Origin: Thermococcus sp. M36
GTDB lineage: Archaea; Methanobacteriota_B; Thermococci; Thermococcales; Thermococcaceae
NCBI RefSeq assembly: GCF_012027355.1
Contig: NZ_SNUH01000002.1
Span: 186,001-250,000, forward strand
DNA: 64,000 bases
Direction: 5' to 3'
Part shown: one piece after another, positions 15,827 through 23,308 of the stretch
How the letters are laid out: each line of letters begins with the position of its first letter
Position numbering within the stretch: position 1 is the stretch's first letter
Program-made: the position numbers and the translations under genes
Notes under the pieces: generated by a model
Seen by the model: only the letters and a program-made list of their open reading frames with translations
What the model was told of the DNA's origin: nothing
Database searches by the model: none

Positions 15827-17026
15827 TCATCCCGCGAGCCTCTTCCTCATGAAGGCCTCGAAGTTGTCCATGGCCTCCTCAAGAACCTCCACAGGCGGCA
15901 AGAAAACGGCCCTGAAGTGCCACTCACCCTCTTTTCCAAAGCCCGAACCGTGGACGAAGAGTACATGGGCCTCTCTGAGCACATCGAGGACGAACTCCTT
16001 ATCGCTCTTCCACCTGGAGCGCTCCTCAATGCGCGGGAAGATATAGAAAGCTCCCTGCGGTTTCTGGGTGCTTATTCCGGGAATCTCGGTGAGGCGCTTG
16101 TATATATAGTCCCTCCTCTCCCTGAGCTTGGCCATGTATTCCTCCAGGTAGTCCATTGGGCCGGTCAGACCCGCCACCGCCGCGAACTGGGCGGGGGTAT
16201 TCGGACAGAGCCTTATCCTAGCCATCTTGTCTATGGCCTCTCTGACCTCGGCGAGCTTGTCCTCTGGATCAACGTAGTAGAAGTAGCCAAGCCTCCACCC
16301 GGTGGCAAAGTAAACCTTTGAGAGGCCGTTCATGACTATTACCGGCACGTCCTTCGTGAGCGAACCCGGCGAAACGTGGTTTCCTTCGTAGGTCATGAGG
16401 TCGTATATCTCATCGCTTATAACGGGCAGACCATACTCCCCCGCAAGGTCGAGGAGCTCCTTGATGGTCTTTTTCTCGTAAAGCGCACCGGTCGGATTGT
16501 TCGGGTTTATGACGGCTATGGCCTTGGTATTCTCGTCGATCTTTTTTCTTATGTCGTCTATGTCAGGCTGCCAGCCGTTCTCTTCAACGGTCAGGTACTC
16601 CCTTGGTTCGGCGGCGTAGAACTTAACGAGCCCTGTGTAAGGTGGATAGCTCGGGCTTGGGACGAGTATGTTGTCGCCCGGGTTGAGCAGGGCACCGAAT
16701 ATGAGCTGGAGTGCCTCGGTAACGGCAGCGGTAACGCGGACGTCGTCAGCGGTTATCTCAACGCCGTTCTTTTTCCTCTCGCGCTGGACTATCGCCTCCC
16801 TAAGCTCAGGAATGCCCTCGCTAGGGCCGTAGTAGTTGTGACCCTCCTGGATCGCCCTGCAGTAGGCGTCCCTCATATGCTCCGGCGGCTGAAAATCAAA
16901 CTTGCCAGGGTCTCCTATATTGAGCCTTATGACCTTTATTCCCTTCCGCTCAAGCTCCCTAGCGGGGAGAACAACGTCCCTTATCGCGTATTCAATCCCC
17001 ATTGCCCGTTCAGATGCACGGATCAT
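15827..17026 (-). CDS. Alanine aminotransferase (PLP-dependent, class I)
   Basis: The 399-residue fold-type I aminotransferase has the NPNNPTG motif (about residue 180), the PLP lysine in NGLSKVYFATGWRLGY, and a C-terminal Arg for the substrate carboxylate. Sequence and length agree with the Pyrococcus furiosus alanine aminotransferase that moves amino groups to pyruvate during fermentation. ATG 17026 follows GGTGGTT with 6-nt spacing; the frame extends further upstream but covers the promoter. Confidence 0.88.
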   Translation of the reverse strand: MIRASERAMGIEYAIRDVVLPARELERKGIKVIRLNIGDPGKFDFQPPEHMRDAYCRAIQEGHNYYGPSEGIPELREAIVQRERKKNGVEITADDVRVTAAVTEALQLIFGALLNPGDNILVPSPSYPPYTGLVKFYAAEPREYLTVEENGWQPDIDDIRKKIDENTKAIAVINPNNPTGALYEKKTIKELLDLAGEYGLPVISDEIYDLMTYEGNHVSPGSLTKDVPVIVMNGLSKVYFATGWRLGYFYYVDPEDKLAEVREAIDKMARIRLCPNTPAQFAAVAGLTGPMDYLEEYMAKLRERRDYIYKRLTEIPGISTQKPQGAFYIFPRIEERSRWKSDKEFVLDVLREAHVLFVHGSGFGKEGEWHFRAVFLPPVEVLEEAMDNFEAFMRKRLAG

Positions 17027-17114
17027 GCCAACCACCGTTTGAATGAGGGAAGGTTCATAATAAAAACCTTGGCTTTTGAGGACAGGTTTAAAAGGGTGCG
17101 CAGTGAACCCAGAT

Positions 17115-17181
17115 GGGGCAATGACGACTAGCAAGCAAACTGAACGCTCACAAATGATGACGTGAACACCCTCCGAGCCCC
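17115..17181 (+). ncRNA. Candidate C/D box guide RNA
   Basis: The order is C box ATGACGA (17121-17127, one mismatch), 12-nt guide, D' box CTGA (17140-17143), 10 nt, C' box ATGATGA (17154-17160), 12-nt guide, D box CCGA (17173-17176, one mismatch). The flanks GGGGC (17115-17119) and GCCCC (17177-17181) form a 5-bp terminal stem that brings C and D together. A TATA-like GTTTAAAAGG (about 17086-17095) predicts a start near 17117. The D'-C' spacing is longer than usual. Guide targets are not identified. Confidence 0.55.
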
Positions 17182-17218
17182 TCGATAATTTTATTAACAT
17201 TCAGAGATATCTCGTTGC

Positions 17219-17464
17219 ATGAACATTTTCATCCCCCTGCTGGCTGGAGTTCTGATAGGATATCTCCTCAGGAAGCGAGGGAAAAAGCTCGGTCTGGATT
17301 TACCTATGAGTGCCGCACTTCTCCTGCTGATATTCTTCATGGGCGTCGAGGCGGGGAAGGTGAAGATAGACGCAGGGTGGCTGCTGGTATCGTCCGTCGT
17401 ATTCGCGGCCCTCACCATAGCGGGAAGCGTTGGAATGGCCCTTCTGGTGGGGGGAAAGCGATGA
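17219..17464 (+). CDS. LysO-type exporter, N-terminal half-protein
   Basis: The 81-residue protein has about three membrane helices (IPLLAGVLIGYLLRKRGKK; AALLLLIFFMGVEAGKV) and matches the first part of the LysO/YbjE (DUF340) lysine exporter family. The second part is encoded by the next gene, whose ATG overlaps this stop (ATGA, 17461-17464). There is no ribosome site before ATG 17219, and a TATA-like TTTTATTAAC lies about 26 bp upstream, so the mRNA is probably leaderless. Confidence 0.75.
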   Translation: MNIFIPLLAGVLIGYLLRKRGKKLGLDLPMSAALLLLIFFMGVEAGKVKIDAGWLLVSSVVFAALTIAGSVGMALLVGGKR

Positions 17465-18042
17465 GGTTCCTGGCGTACGTTCTGGTTTCCCTTATAGCGG
17501 GAATTGCCGTCGGGCACTTCTACTCCCCAGACTTCGGCAACCTGTATGAAATTATGCTCTATCTGTTGATACTCATTATTGGCATTGACCTCGGCCAGAG
17601 TTTCCGGCTGAAGGAGATCAAAAAGCTTGGAAAGATGGCTGTGAAGCTGCCCCTCGGAACCCTTGCCGGTTCCCTCCTGGGTGGTCTGGCCACTTCGCTC
17701 CTCCTGGGCATCGAGCCCAGATGGGGGCTGGCCGTCTCGGCCGGCTGCGGCTGGTACTCCTTGACTGGCCCGCTGATTGGGCAGTATTCAGTGGTTTACG
17801 GGACACTGGGCTTCCTCGCAAACCTCACCCGGGAGATATTCACCGTCCTGCTCTACCCCCTGGCCATAAAGAAGATTCCCAAGGAGCTAGCCGTCTCGAT
17901 AGGAGGGGCGACGACGATGGACACGACGCTGCCGATAATGACAAAGTTCGGGGGAAGCGAGGTTGCCCTGATAGCCTTCGCCCACGGCTTCGTCCTCACC
18001 GCCCTCGTCCCATTTGTAGTGCCCTTCATCCTTCAGCTCTAA
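17461..18042 (+). CDS. LysO-type exporter, C-terminal part-protein
   Basis: The 193-residue polytopic protein has the conserved LysO features GIDLGQSFR (about residue 42), AGCGWYSLTGPL, and GGATTMDTTLPI. The family exports lysine and thialysine in bacteria; the archaeal substrate is untested. The split into two overlapping genes suggests a two-subunit transporter. Translation is probably coupled by the 4-bp overlap. Confidence 0.8.
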   Translation: MRFLAYVLVSLIAGIAVGHFYSPDFGNLYEIMLYLLILIIGIDLGQSFRLKEIKKLGKMAVKLPLGTLAGSLLGGLATSLLLGIEPRWGLAVSAGCGWYSLTGPLIGQYSVVYGTLGFLANLTREIFTVLLYPLAIKKIPKELAVSIGGATTMDTTLPIMTKFGGSEVALIAFAHGFVLTALVPFVVPFILQL

Positions 18043-18108
18043 ACAAACCAATAACCTTTTAAGTTCGAATTGTGTTAGTTATAGTGACAAACCGAAAAGG
18101 TGATCCCA

Positions 18109-18288
18109 ATGGCCGAGGTTGAACTCGTGTTCAAGGTTCTGAAGGAGGCTGGGAGGCCCCTCAAGAGCAAGGAGATAGCGGAGCTCGCGGGGATTGACAA
18201 AAAGGAAGTTGACAAAGCCATCAAGGTTCTCAAGAAAGAGGGGAAGATAATCTCTCCAAAGCGCTGCTACTACGCCCCTGCGGAGTGA
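18109..18288 (+). CDS. Small winged-helix DNA-binding protein
   Basis: The 59-residue single winged-helix domain reads LVFKVLKEAGRPLKSKEIAELAGIDKKEVDKAIKVLKKEGKI, a MarR/ArsR-like recognition unit, ending in CYYAPAE. No ligand domain is present, so it may be an architectural or co-regulatory factor. ATG 18109 follows GGTGAT. Confidence 0.75.
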   Translation: MAEVELVFKVLKEAGRPLKSKEIAELAGIDKKEVDKAIKVLKKEGKIISPKRCYYAPAE

Positions 18289-18379
18289 TGCATACCCCTT
18301 CTCCACTAATTTATACCCTGCCTGCCTTCCGCCCATCAGGGCAAAAACTTTTTTAAAGCCTCCCGGCTACCGGGGTTTG

Positions 18380-18459
18380 CAGGCACTATCATGCCTCATG
18401 GCTCGGGGGTGTCCGAAGAAACAGTAGGAACCCGCCGGGCCCTCTCCGGAGGTGAGAGA
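18380..18459 (+). promoter_or_regulatory. Long 5' leader of the L44e operon with Shine-Dalgarno hairpin
   Basis: The TATA-like TTTTTTAAAG (about 18350-18359) predicts a start near 18380, giving a leader of about 80 nt, long for this organism. At its end CTCTC (18442-18446) and GAGAG (18454-18458) form a stem with the ribosome site GGAGGT in the loop. This could serve translational control by a ribosomal protein. The leader is also open in frame with L44e from ATG 18391, but that extension is not expected in the protein. Confidence 0.35.
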
Positions 18460-18744
18460 ATGAAGTATCCGAAGCAGATAAGGACTTATTGTCCGTTTTG
18501 CAAGAAGCACACCATACACAAGGTCGAGAAGGTCAAGAAGAGGCCGAGGAGCGAGCTCAGCCAGGGTCAGAGAAGGTTCAGAAGGATCATGAAGGGTTAC
18601 CGCGGTTTCCCGAGGCCGAACCCTGCCGGAAGGGAGAAGCCGGTCAAGAAGCTCGACCTCAGGTTCAGGTGCACCGTCTGCGGCAAGGCCCACACCAGGG
18701 GACAGGGCTTCCGTGTTAAGAAGTTCGAGCTGGTGGAGGTGTGA
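18460..18744 (+). CDS. rpl44e: 50S ribosomal protein L44e
   Basis: The 94-residue archaeal/eukaryotic L44e (eL42) has the zinc-binding cysteines C-P-F-C near the start (YCPFCKKHT) and CTVCGKAH near the end, and the conserved Arg/Lys-rich middle. It sits near the ribosomal E site. It begins the cluster L44e, S27e, aIF2-alpha, Nop10, PAC2-like, a typical archaeal order. ATG 18460 follows GGAGGTGAG. Confidence 0.96.
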   Translation: MKYPKQIRTYCPFCKKHTIHKVEKVKKRPRSELSQGQRRFRRIMKGYRGFPRPNPAGREKPVKKLDLRFRCTVCGKAHTRGQGFRVKKFELVEV

Positions 18745-18747
18745 CCC

Positions 18748-18945
18748 ATGGCGCTCCCGAAGAACCTCATCCCGATGCCGAGGAGCAGGTTCCTCCGCGT
18801 CAAGTGCATCGACTGCGGCAACGAGCAGATCGTCTTCAGCAACCCGGCAACTAAGGTCCGCTGCCTCGTCTGCGGCGCGACCCTCGTCGAGCCGACCGGC
18901 GGAAAGGGGATCCTTAAGGCTAAGGTTCTTGAGGTTCTTGAGTGA
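18748..18945 (+). CDS. rps27e: 30S ribosomal protein S27e
   Basis: The 65-residue S27e has a zinc-ribbon with four cysteines ([10 protein letters not shown] and [10 protein letters not shown]). It begins 3 bp after L44e, so the two are co-translated. Standard length and no oddities. Confidence 0.96.
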   Translation: MALPKNLIPMPRSRFLRVKCIDCGNEQIVFSNPATKVRCLVCGATLVEPTGGKGILKAKVLEVLE

Positions 18946-19029
18946 ACCTTTCCCTCTTTTCGTTCTCCTAAACTTTAAATACCTCTTTTCGTAACTTAAC
19001 CCGGCAGAGAAAATTGCGAGGTGGTTAAA

Positions 19030-19857
19030 ATGCCGAGGAAAGCCAGAGAGTACCCCGAAGAGGGAGAGTTTGTCGTCGCTACCGTCAAGAGCATTCACCC
19101 TTACGGTGCGTTCCTCAAGCTTGACGAGTACCCCGGAAAGGAGGGCTTCATGCACATAAGCGAGGTAGCTTCGACCTGGGTCAAAAACATCAGGGATTAC
19201 GTCAAAGAGGGCCAGAAAATAGTGGCAAAGGTCATCCGCGTTGATCCGAGCAAGGGACATATAGACCTGAGCCTCAAAAGGGTGAACCAGCAGCAGAGGA
19301 AGGCAAAACTGCAGGAGTACAAGAGGGCCCAGAAGGCAGAGAACCTGCTCAAGATGGCGGCAGAGAAGATAGGAAAGGACTTCGAAACCGCCTGGAAGGA
19401 GGTATGGGTTCCCCTTGAGGAAGAGTACGGAGAGGTGTATGCCGCCTTCGAGGACGCGGCCCAAAACGGAATGGAGGTTCTCGAAGACCTCATAAGCAAG
19501 GAGTGGATTGAGGCTCTCAAGCCAATCATAGAGGCCTACGTCGAAATACCCACCGTTACCATCGATGCAGAGTTCGAGATAACCGTTCCAAAGCCGAACG
19601 GTATCGAGATAATCAAGGAGGCCCTTATACGCGCGAGGGACAGGGTAAACGAGGAGAAAGACATAGATGTCAAGTTCACGTACCAGGGAGCGCCGAGGTA
19701 CAGGATAGACATCACCGCCCCGGACTACTACAAGGCTGAGGAGGTCCTTGAAGACATCGCCGAGGAGATCCTCAGGGTCATCAAGGAAGCGGGTGGAGAG
19801 GCGACCCTCATAAGGAAGGAGAAGCGCATAAAGAAGGTCAAGAAGAGGGGTAAGTGA
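19030..19857 (+). CDS. eif2a: Translation initiation factor aIF2 subunit alpha
   Basis: The 275-residue protein has an N-terminal S1-type OB domain (EGEFVVATVKSIHPYGAFLKL), a helical domain, and an alpha-beta C-terminal domain that contacts aIF2-gamma. It takes part in Met-tRNAi delivery. It has its own promoter (ACTTTAAATACC, about 18971-18982). ATG 19030 follows GAGGTGG, which rules out the upstream GTG 19021. Its stop overlaps the Nop10 start. Confidence 0.96.
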   Translation: MPRKAREYPEEGEFVVATVKSIHPYGAFLKLDEYPGKEGFMHISEVASTWVKNIRDYVKEGQKIVAKVIRVDPSKGHIDLSLKRVNQQQRKAKLQEYKRAQKAENLLKMAAEKIGKDFETAWKEVWVPLEEEYGEVYAAFEDAAQNGMEVLEDLISKEWIEALKPIIEAYVEIPTVTIDAEFEITVPKPNGIEIIKEALIRARDRVNEEKDIDVKFTYQGAPRYRIDITAPDYYKAEEVLEDIAEEILRVIKEAGGEATLIRKEKRIKKVKKRGK

Positions 19858-20036
19858 TGCACTTCAGGATAAAGAGATGTCCCAGCTGCGGGCGCTACAC
19901 CCTCAAGGAGGTCTGCCCGGTCTGCGGTGAAAAGACCAAGGTGGCCCACCCGCCTCGCTTTTCGCCGGAGGATCCCTACGGCGAGTACAGGCGCAGGCTG
20001 AAGCGCGAGCAGCTGGGCATAGCCAGGAGGGAGTGA
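19857..20036 (+). CDS. nop10: Nop10, H/ACA ribonucleoprotein subunit
   Basis: The 59-residue protein has an N-terminal zinc ribbon (RCPSCGRYTL...CPVCGEKT) and a basic C-terminal helix (EYRRRLKREQLG). Nop10 joins Cbf5, Gar1 and L7Ae to make pseudouridine guided by H/ACA RNA. Its ATG overlaps the aIF2-alpha stop (TGATG), as in other archaea. Confidence 0.95.
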   Translation: MHFRIKRCPSCGRYTLKEVCPVCGEKTKVAHPPRFSPEDPYGEYRRRLKREQLGIARRE

Positions 20037-20037
20037 G

Positions 20038-20838
20038 ATGAAGGAGACAACCATTTACGTGCTGGAGAGGCCCCAGCTCAGGGACCCGGTCTTCATCGAG
20101 GGTCTCCCTGGAATAGGCCTCGTCGGAAAGCTCGCCGCCGAGCACCTTATCCAGGAGCTCAACGCGGTGAAGTTCGCTGAGCTCTACTCGCCGCACTTCA
20201 TGCACCAGGTTCTCATCAAGAAGGGCTCGATAGTCGAGCTCATGAAGAACGAGTTCTACTACTGGAGGAACCCCGACAAGGACGGGAGGGACATCATAAT
20301 CATCACCGGCGATCAGCAGGTTCCCCCAACGGACAGCCCCGGCCACTATGAAGTCGTCGGCAAGATGCTTGACTTCGTGAGTGAGTTCGGTGTGAGGGAG
20401 ATAATCACCATGGGCGGCTACCAGGTGCCGGAGCTTCAGGGAGAGCCGAGGGTTTTAGCGGCGGTAACCCACGAGGAGCTCGTGAAGCACTATCAAGAGA
20501 AGCTCGAAGGCTGCCAGGTGGAGATTATCTGGAGAGAAGACGAGGGAGGAGCCATAGTCGGTGCCGCCGGTTTGCTCCTCGGCATGGGCAAGCTCCGCTC
20601 GATGTACGGTATAAGCCTGCTCGGAGAGAGCCTGGGCTACATAGTGGACGCAAAAGCAGCGAAGTCGGTTCTCTTGGCAGTTACAAGGGTACTCGGCATA
20701 GAGCTTGACATGACTGCCCTTGAGGAGCGCGCCAGGGAGACGGAGGAGATACTCAGGAAGGTCCAGGAGATGCAGAGGGCAATGCTCGAACAGCAGATGC
20801 CCCCCACACCCGAGGAAGAGGACAGGGGCTACCTCTGA
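20038..20838 (+). CDS. PAC2-family proteasome assembly chaperone-like protein
   Basis: The 266-residue PAC2-family (COG2047-like) protein has FIEGLPGIGLVGKLAAEHL near the N-terminus and a conserved ITMGGYQVPE core. The coiled-coil C-terminus (ETEEILRKVQEMQRAMLEQQ) ends in a hydrophobic-Tyr-X tail (GYL), similar to the HbYX tails that dock proteasome activators. Archaeal PbaA/PbaB belong here. It starts 1 bp after the Nop10 stop. Confidence 0.85.
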   Translation: MKETTIYVLERPQLRDPVFIEGLPGIGLVGKLAAEHLIQELNAVKFAELYSPHFMHQVLIKKGSIVELMKNEFYYWRNPDKDGRDIIIITGDQQVPPTDSPGHYEVVGKMLDFVSEFGVREIITMGGYQVPELQGEPRVLAAVTHEELVKHYQEKLEGCQVEIIWREDEGGAIVGAAGLLLGMGKLRSMYGISLLGESLGYIVDAKAAKSVLLAVTRVLGIELDMTALEERARETEEILRKVQEMQRAMLEQQMPPTPEEEDRGYL

Positions 20839-20939
20839 AGGTCTTTCTTCTTGTTTTCAACCCCTTCCCCTTTGTTATGGGCCACTGATGGTGCTGTGAA
20901 ACCTTAGGTTGATAATACCCAGTTGGGGAAACGCTTTTA

Positions 20940-20975
20940 TTTGGTGCCACTATTCAACACATTGATAACACCAAA
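20940..20975. promoter_or_regulatory. NikR-like nickel operator
   Basis: TTTGGTGCCA (20940-20949) and TAACACCAAA (20966-20975) form an inverted repeat, 8 of 10 bp matching, with a 16-bp spacer, the spacing of NikR half-sites. It directly follows the TATA-like CGCTTTTATTT (20931-20941), so binding would block transcription of the transporter genes. NikR identity is inferred from spacing and target. Confidence 0.6.
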
Positions 20976-20996
20976 CGGAGACTGGAGGTGTTAAGC

Positions 20997-21611
20997 TTGC
21001 ACATCCCGGACGGACTGCTGAGCATGCCGGTGATAGTAATAACGTACGCGGTAACGATAGCAGGAATAGCATACGCCCTCAGGAAGCTAAGGGACTTCCC
21101 GGAGGAAAGGCTGCCCCTGCTGGGCCTGTTCGCGGCAGGGATCTTCGCGGCCCAGATGGTGAACTTCCCGATAATAGGGGGCGTCAGCGGACACCTCCTT
21201 GGGGCAACGCTCGTGGCGATACTTCTCGGGCCCTACGCAGCGGTAATAGTTATGACCGCGGTTCTGCTCATTCAGACGCTCCTCTTCGGAGACGGTGGAA
21301 TCACCGCGATTGGTGCCAACATACTCAACATGGGGCTCATAGGAGCATTTATAGGCTATGGGGTTTACTCAAAGCTCAAGAACACCAACGAGACCCTGGC
21401 CATTGCGTTCGCCTCATGGCTATCCGTCGTCCTTGGAGCGGGCATGACCGCAGTGGAGATCGGCCTCAGCAAGAGCCTCCCGTTCATGAAAGTGCTCTCC
21501 CTTATGCTCGGCTACCACGCCATCATAGGCATCGGTGAGGCAATCCTGACGGTCGTGATAGTCCACGCCGTGAGGGCGAAGCTTCCATCAGTTGAGGGGG
21601 TGCCGGCATGA
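20997..21611 (+). CDS. cbiM: Ni/Co ECF transporter substrate-binding membrane subunit (CbiM/NikM)
   Basis: The 204-residue polytopic S-component starts at TTG 20997, behind GGAGGTG with 6-nt spacing, giving the N-terminus MHIPDGLL. In this family the N-terminal amine, His2 and nearby residues bind the metal, so this start matters. It contains the conserved GGVSGHLLGATL and GDGGITAIGANILNMG. It is probably nickel-specific given the NikR-like operator and the hydrogenase genes in the window. Confidence 0.92.
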   Translation: MHIPDGLLSMPVIVITYAVTIAGIAYALRKLRDFPEERLPLLGLFAAGIFAAQMVNFPIIGGVSGHLLGATLVAILLGPYAAVIVMTAVLLIQTLLFGDGGITAIGANILNMGLIGAFIGYGVYSKLKNTNETLAIAFASWLSVVLGAGMTAVEIGLSKSLPFMKVLSLMLGYHAIIGIGEAILTVVIVHAVRAKLPSVEGVPA

Positions 21612-21856
21612 GGTGGGTCGTAAAGGGTCTTCTCGTGATAGCCGTTGTGCTGGCCGTGGTGCTTCCCCTCGCTTCCAGCAATCCCGACGGACTGGAGGCG
21701 ACGATGGAGAAGGTAGGCCTTACCGAGAGTCCAGTCTACGAGGCCCCCCTTGACTACGGTGAAACGTGGGGCCAGAGCTTTACAATGGGGCTCCTCGGGA
21801 TAGGGCTGACGTTTGCGGCCGGCTACGGTTTGGCAAAGCTCGCCAGGAGGGGCTGA
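21608..21856 (+). CDS. NikN/CbiN-type small subunit (PDGLE domain)
   Basis: The 82-residue protein has two membrane helices with the PDGLE motif (SSNPDGLEATMEKVG) outside. It is the small auxiliary subunit of Ni/Co ECF transporters, and works with the M subunit. Its ATG overlaps the end of cbiM by 4 bp. Confidence 0.88.
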   Translation: MRWVVKGLLVIAVVLAVVLPLASSNPDGLEATMEKVGLTESPVYEAPLDYGETWGQSFTMGLLGIGLTFAAGYGLAKLARRG

Positions 21857-21857
21857 C

Positions 21858-22517
21858 GTGTACCTTCCCTTCATTTTTGTTTATTCACTCGGGGTCGTGA
21901 CGAGGAAGAGCCTCTCAGAGCTGGCGTACTTTGCGCTCCTGTTCGCCGCCGTCACCGTGATGATGCGCCCGCCTAGAGCTACCCTGAAAAAACTCGGCTT
22001 TTTGCTCGGTTTTGAGGGACTCCTGTTCGTGCTGGCCCTCTTCAATCCGGGCAGGCCGCTCATGGAGACACCCCTCGGGTCGGTGACCTACGAAGGTCTT
22101 CACTCGTTCTTCTTGCTAATAGGAAAGGCCTTCCTTTCCGCCGGAACCGCGGTAGTAATAACGAGCTCCGTCGGTTTCTCGCGGATCATCGCCGAGATGG
22201 AGGCCCTCGGACTGCCGAGGATACTGACGGTTACCCTCGCATTCACCTACCGCTATCTCGACCTCTTCGCGGAAGAGGCTGTGAGGATGAAAAGGGCGCT
22301 GGACTCAAGGGCATTTGGGGTGGGAAGGAGGGAGTACTACCGGTGGCTCGGATCCATGATTGGAGAGATATTCGTAAGGTCGTACCAGAGGAACGAGAGG
22401 GTGTACCGGGCCATGCTTTCCAGGGGCTTCGGAGAGTTTCCGAAACTTGAGGAGCCGAGGACAACCCCGCACACAGCAATGCTCATCGTCCTGGCCTTGG
22501 GGGGACTGCTGATATGA
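21858..22517 (+). CDS. cbiQ: ECF transporter transmembrane subunit CbiQ/NikQ
   Basis: The 219-residue T-component has membrane helices followed by coupling helices with the Ala-Arg-Gly type motifs (MKRALDSRAFG and YRAMLSRGFG) that contact the ATPase. The start GTG 21858 follows GGAGGGGCTGAC. The stop overlaps the ATPase start (ATGA). Slightly short but complete. Confidence 0.9.
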   Translation: MYLPFIFVYSLGVVTRKSLSELAYFALLFAAVTVMMRPPRATLKKLGFLLGFEGLLFVLALFNPGRPLMETPLGSVTYEGLHSFFLLIGKAFLSAGTAVVITSSVGFSRIIAEMEALGLPRILTVTLAFTYRYLDLFAEEAVRMKRALDSRAFGVGRREYYRWLGSMIGEIFVRSYQRNERVYRAMLSRGFGEFPKLEEPRTTPHTAMLIVLALGGLLI

Positions 22518-23308
22518 TCGAGCTCAAGGACGTCCACTTTTCGTATTCCGGAAGGGAGGTTCTCAGGGGAGTAAGCCTCAGGATAGGGAAGGGAGAGCTC
22601 TTCGGGCTTCTCGGCCCCAACGGGGCCGGAAAGAGCACACTCCTGCTCCACCTCAACGGGATCCTGAAGCCTGTGAAGGGGGAGGTACTCGTCGGCGGAC
22701 TAAACCCATCAAAGAACCCCAGGGAGGTCAGGCGGAAGGTGGGGATAGTCTTTCAAGACCCCAACGACCAGCTGTTTTCACCGACGGTTCTGGAGGACGT
22801 TGCCTTCGGCCCCTACAACCTCGGCCTCCGCGGGAAGGAGCTCAGGGAGAGGGCCCTTCAGGCGTTAAAGGCGGTCGGGATGGAGGACTACGCCGACAGG
22901 GAGACGAAGGATCTGAGCTTCGGCGAGAAGAAGAGGATAGCAATAGCAACGGTTCTGGCAATGGAGCCCGAGGTTGTGGTGTTCGACGAGCCCTTCGCCA
23001 ACTTGGACTTCAGGGGTAAGAACATGCTCAGGAAAATCATACTCAGGCTCAGGGACGAGGGAAAAACAGTAATTCTGGCGAGCCACGAGGCGGAATACCT
23101 TGGAATGTGCGACAGGATAGCCCTCATGGACGGCGGCAGGGTCATAAGGGTAGGAACCCCCGAGGAGATACTGGGAACCCCCGAACTTTTGAGGGAGCAC
23201 AACCTCGACGTGCCCCCGCTGGTGGAGTTGTTCCTTAGCCTCGGCCTGCCGGTTCCGAGGAGTGTGGAGGAAGGGAGAAAACTGCTGGAAGAGTGGAGAA
23301 GGGGCTAA
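22514..23308 (+). CDS. cbiO: ECF transporter ATP-binding subunit CbiO/NikO
   Basis: This 264-residue ABC ATPase has Walker A GPNGAGKS (34-41), Q-loop VFQDPNDQLF, signature LSFGEKKRIAIA, Walker B VVVFDEPFANLD and H-loop ASHEAEY. It powers the Ni/Co transporter and is the last gene of the four-gene operon. Its end is convergent with the mutase gene (4-bp overlap). Confidence 0.94.
   Translation: MIELKDVHFSYSGREVLRGVSLRIGKGELFGLLGPNGAGKSTLLLHLNGILKPVKGEVLVGGLNPSKNPREVRRKVGIVFQDPNDQLFSPTVLEDVAFGPYNLGLRGKELRERALQALKAVGMEDYADRETKDLSFGEKKRIAIATVLAMEPEVVVFDEPFANLDFRGKNMLRKIILRLRDEGKTVILASHEAEYLGMCDRIALMDGGRVIRVGTPEEILGTPELLREHNLDVPPLVELFLSLGLPVPRSVEEGRKLLEEWRRG

Noticed and set aside
18391-18459. 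In-frame upstream extension of L44e
   Set aside because: L44e has a conserved start MKYPK with a strong GGAGGTGAG site just before it.
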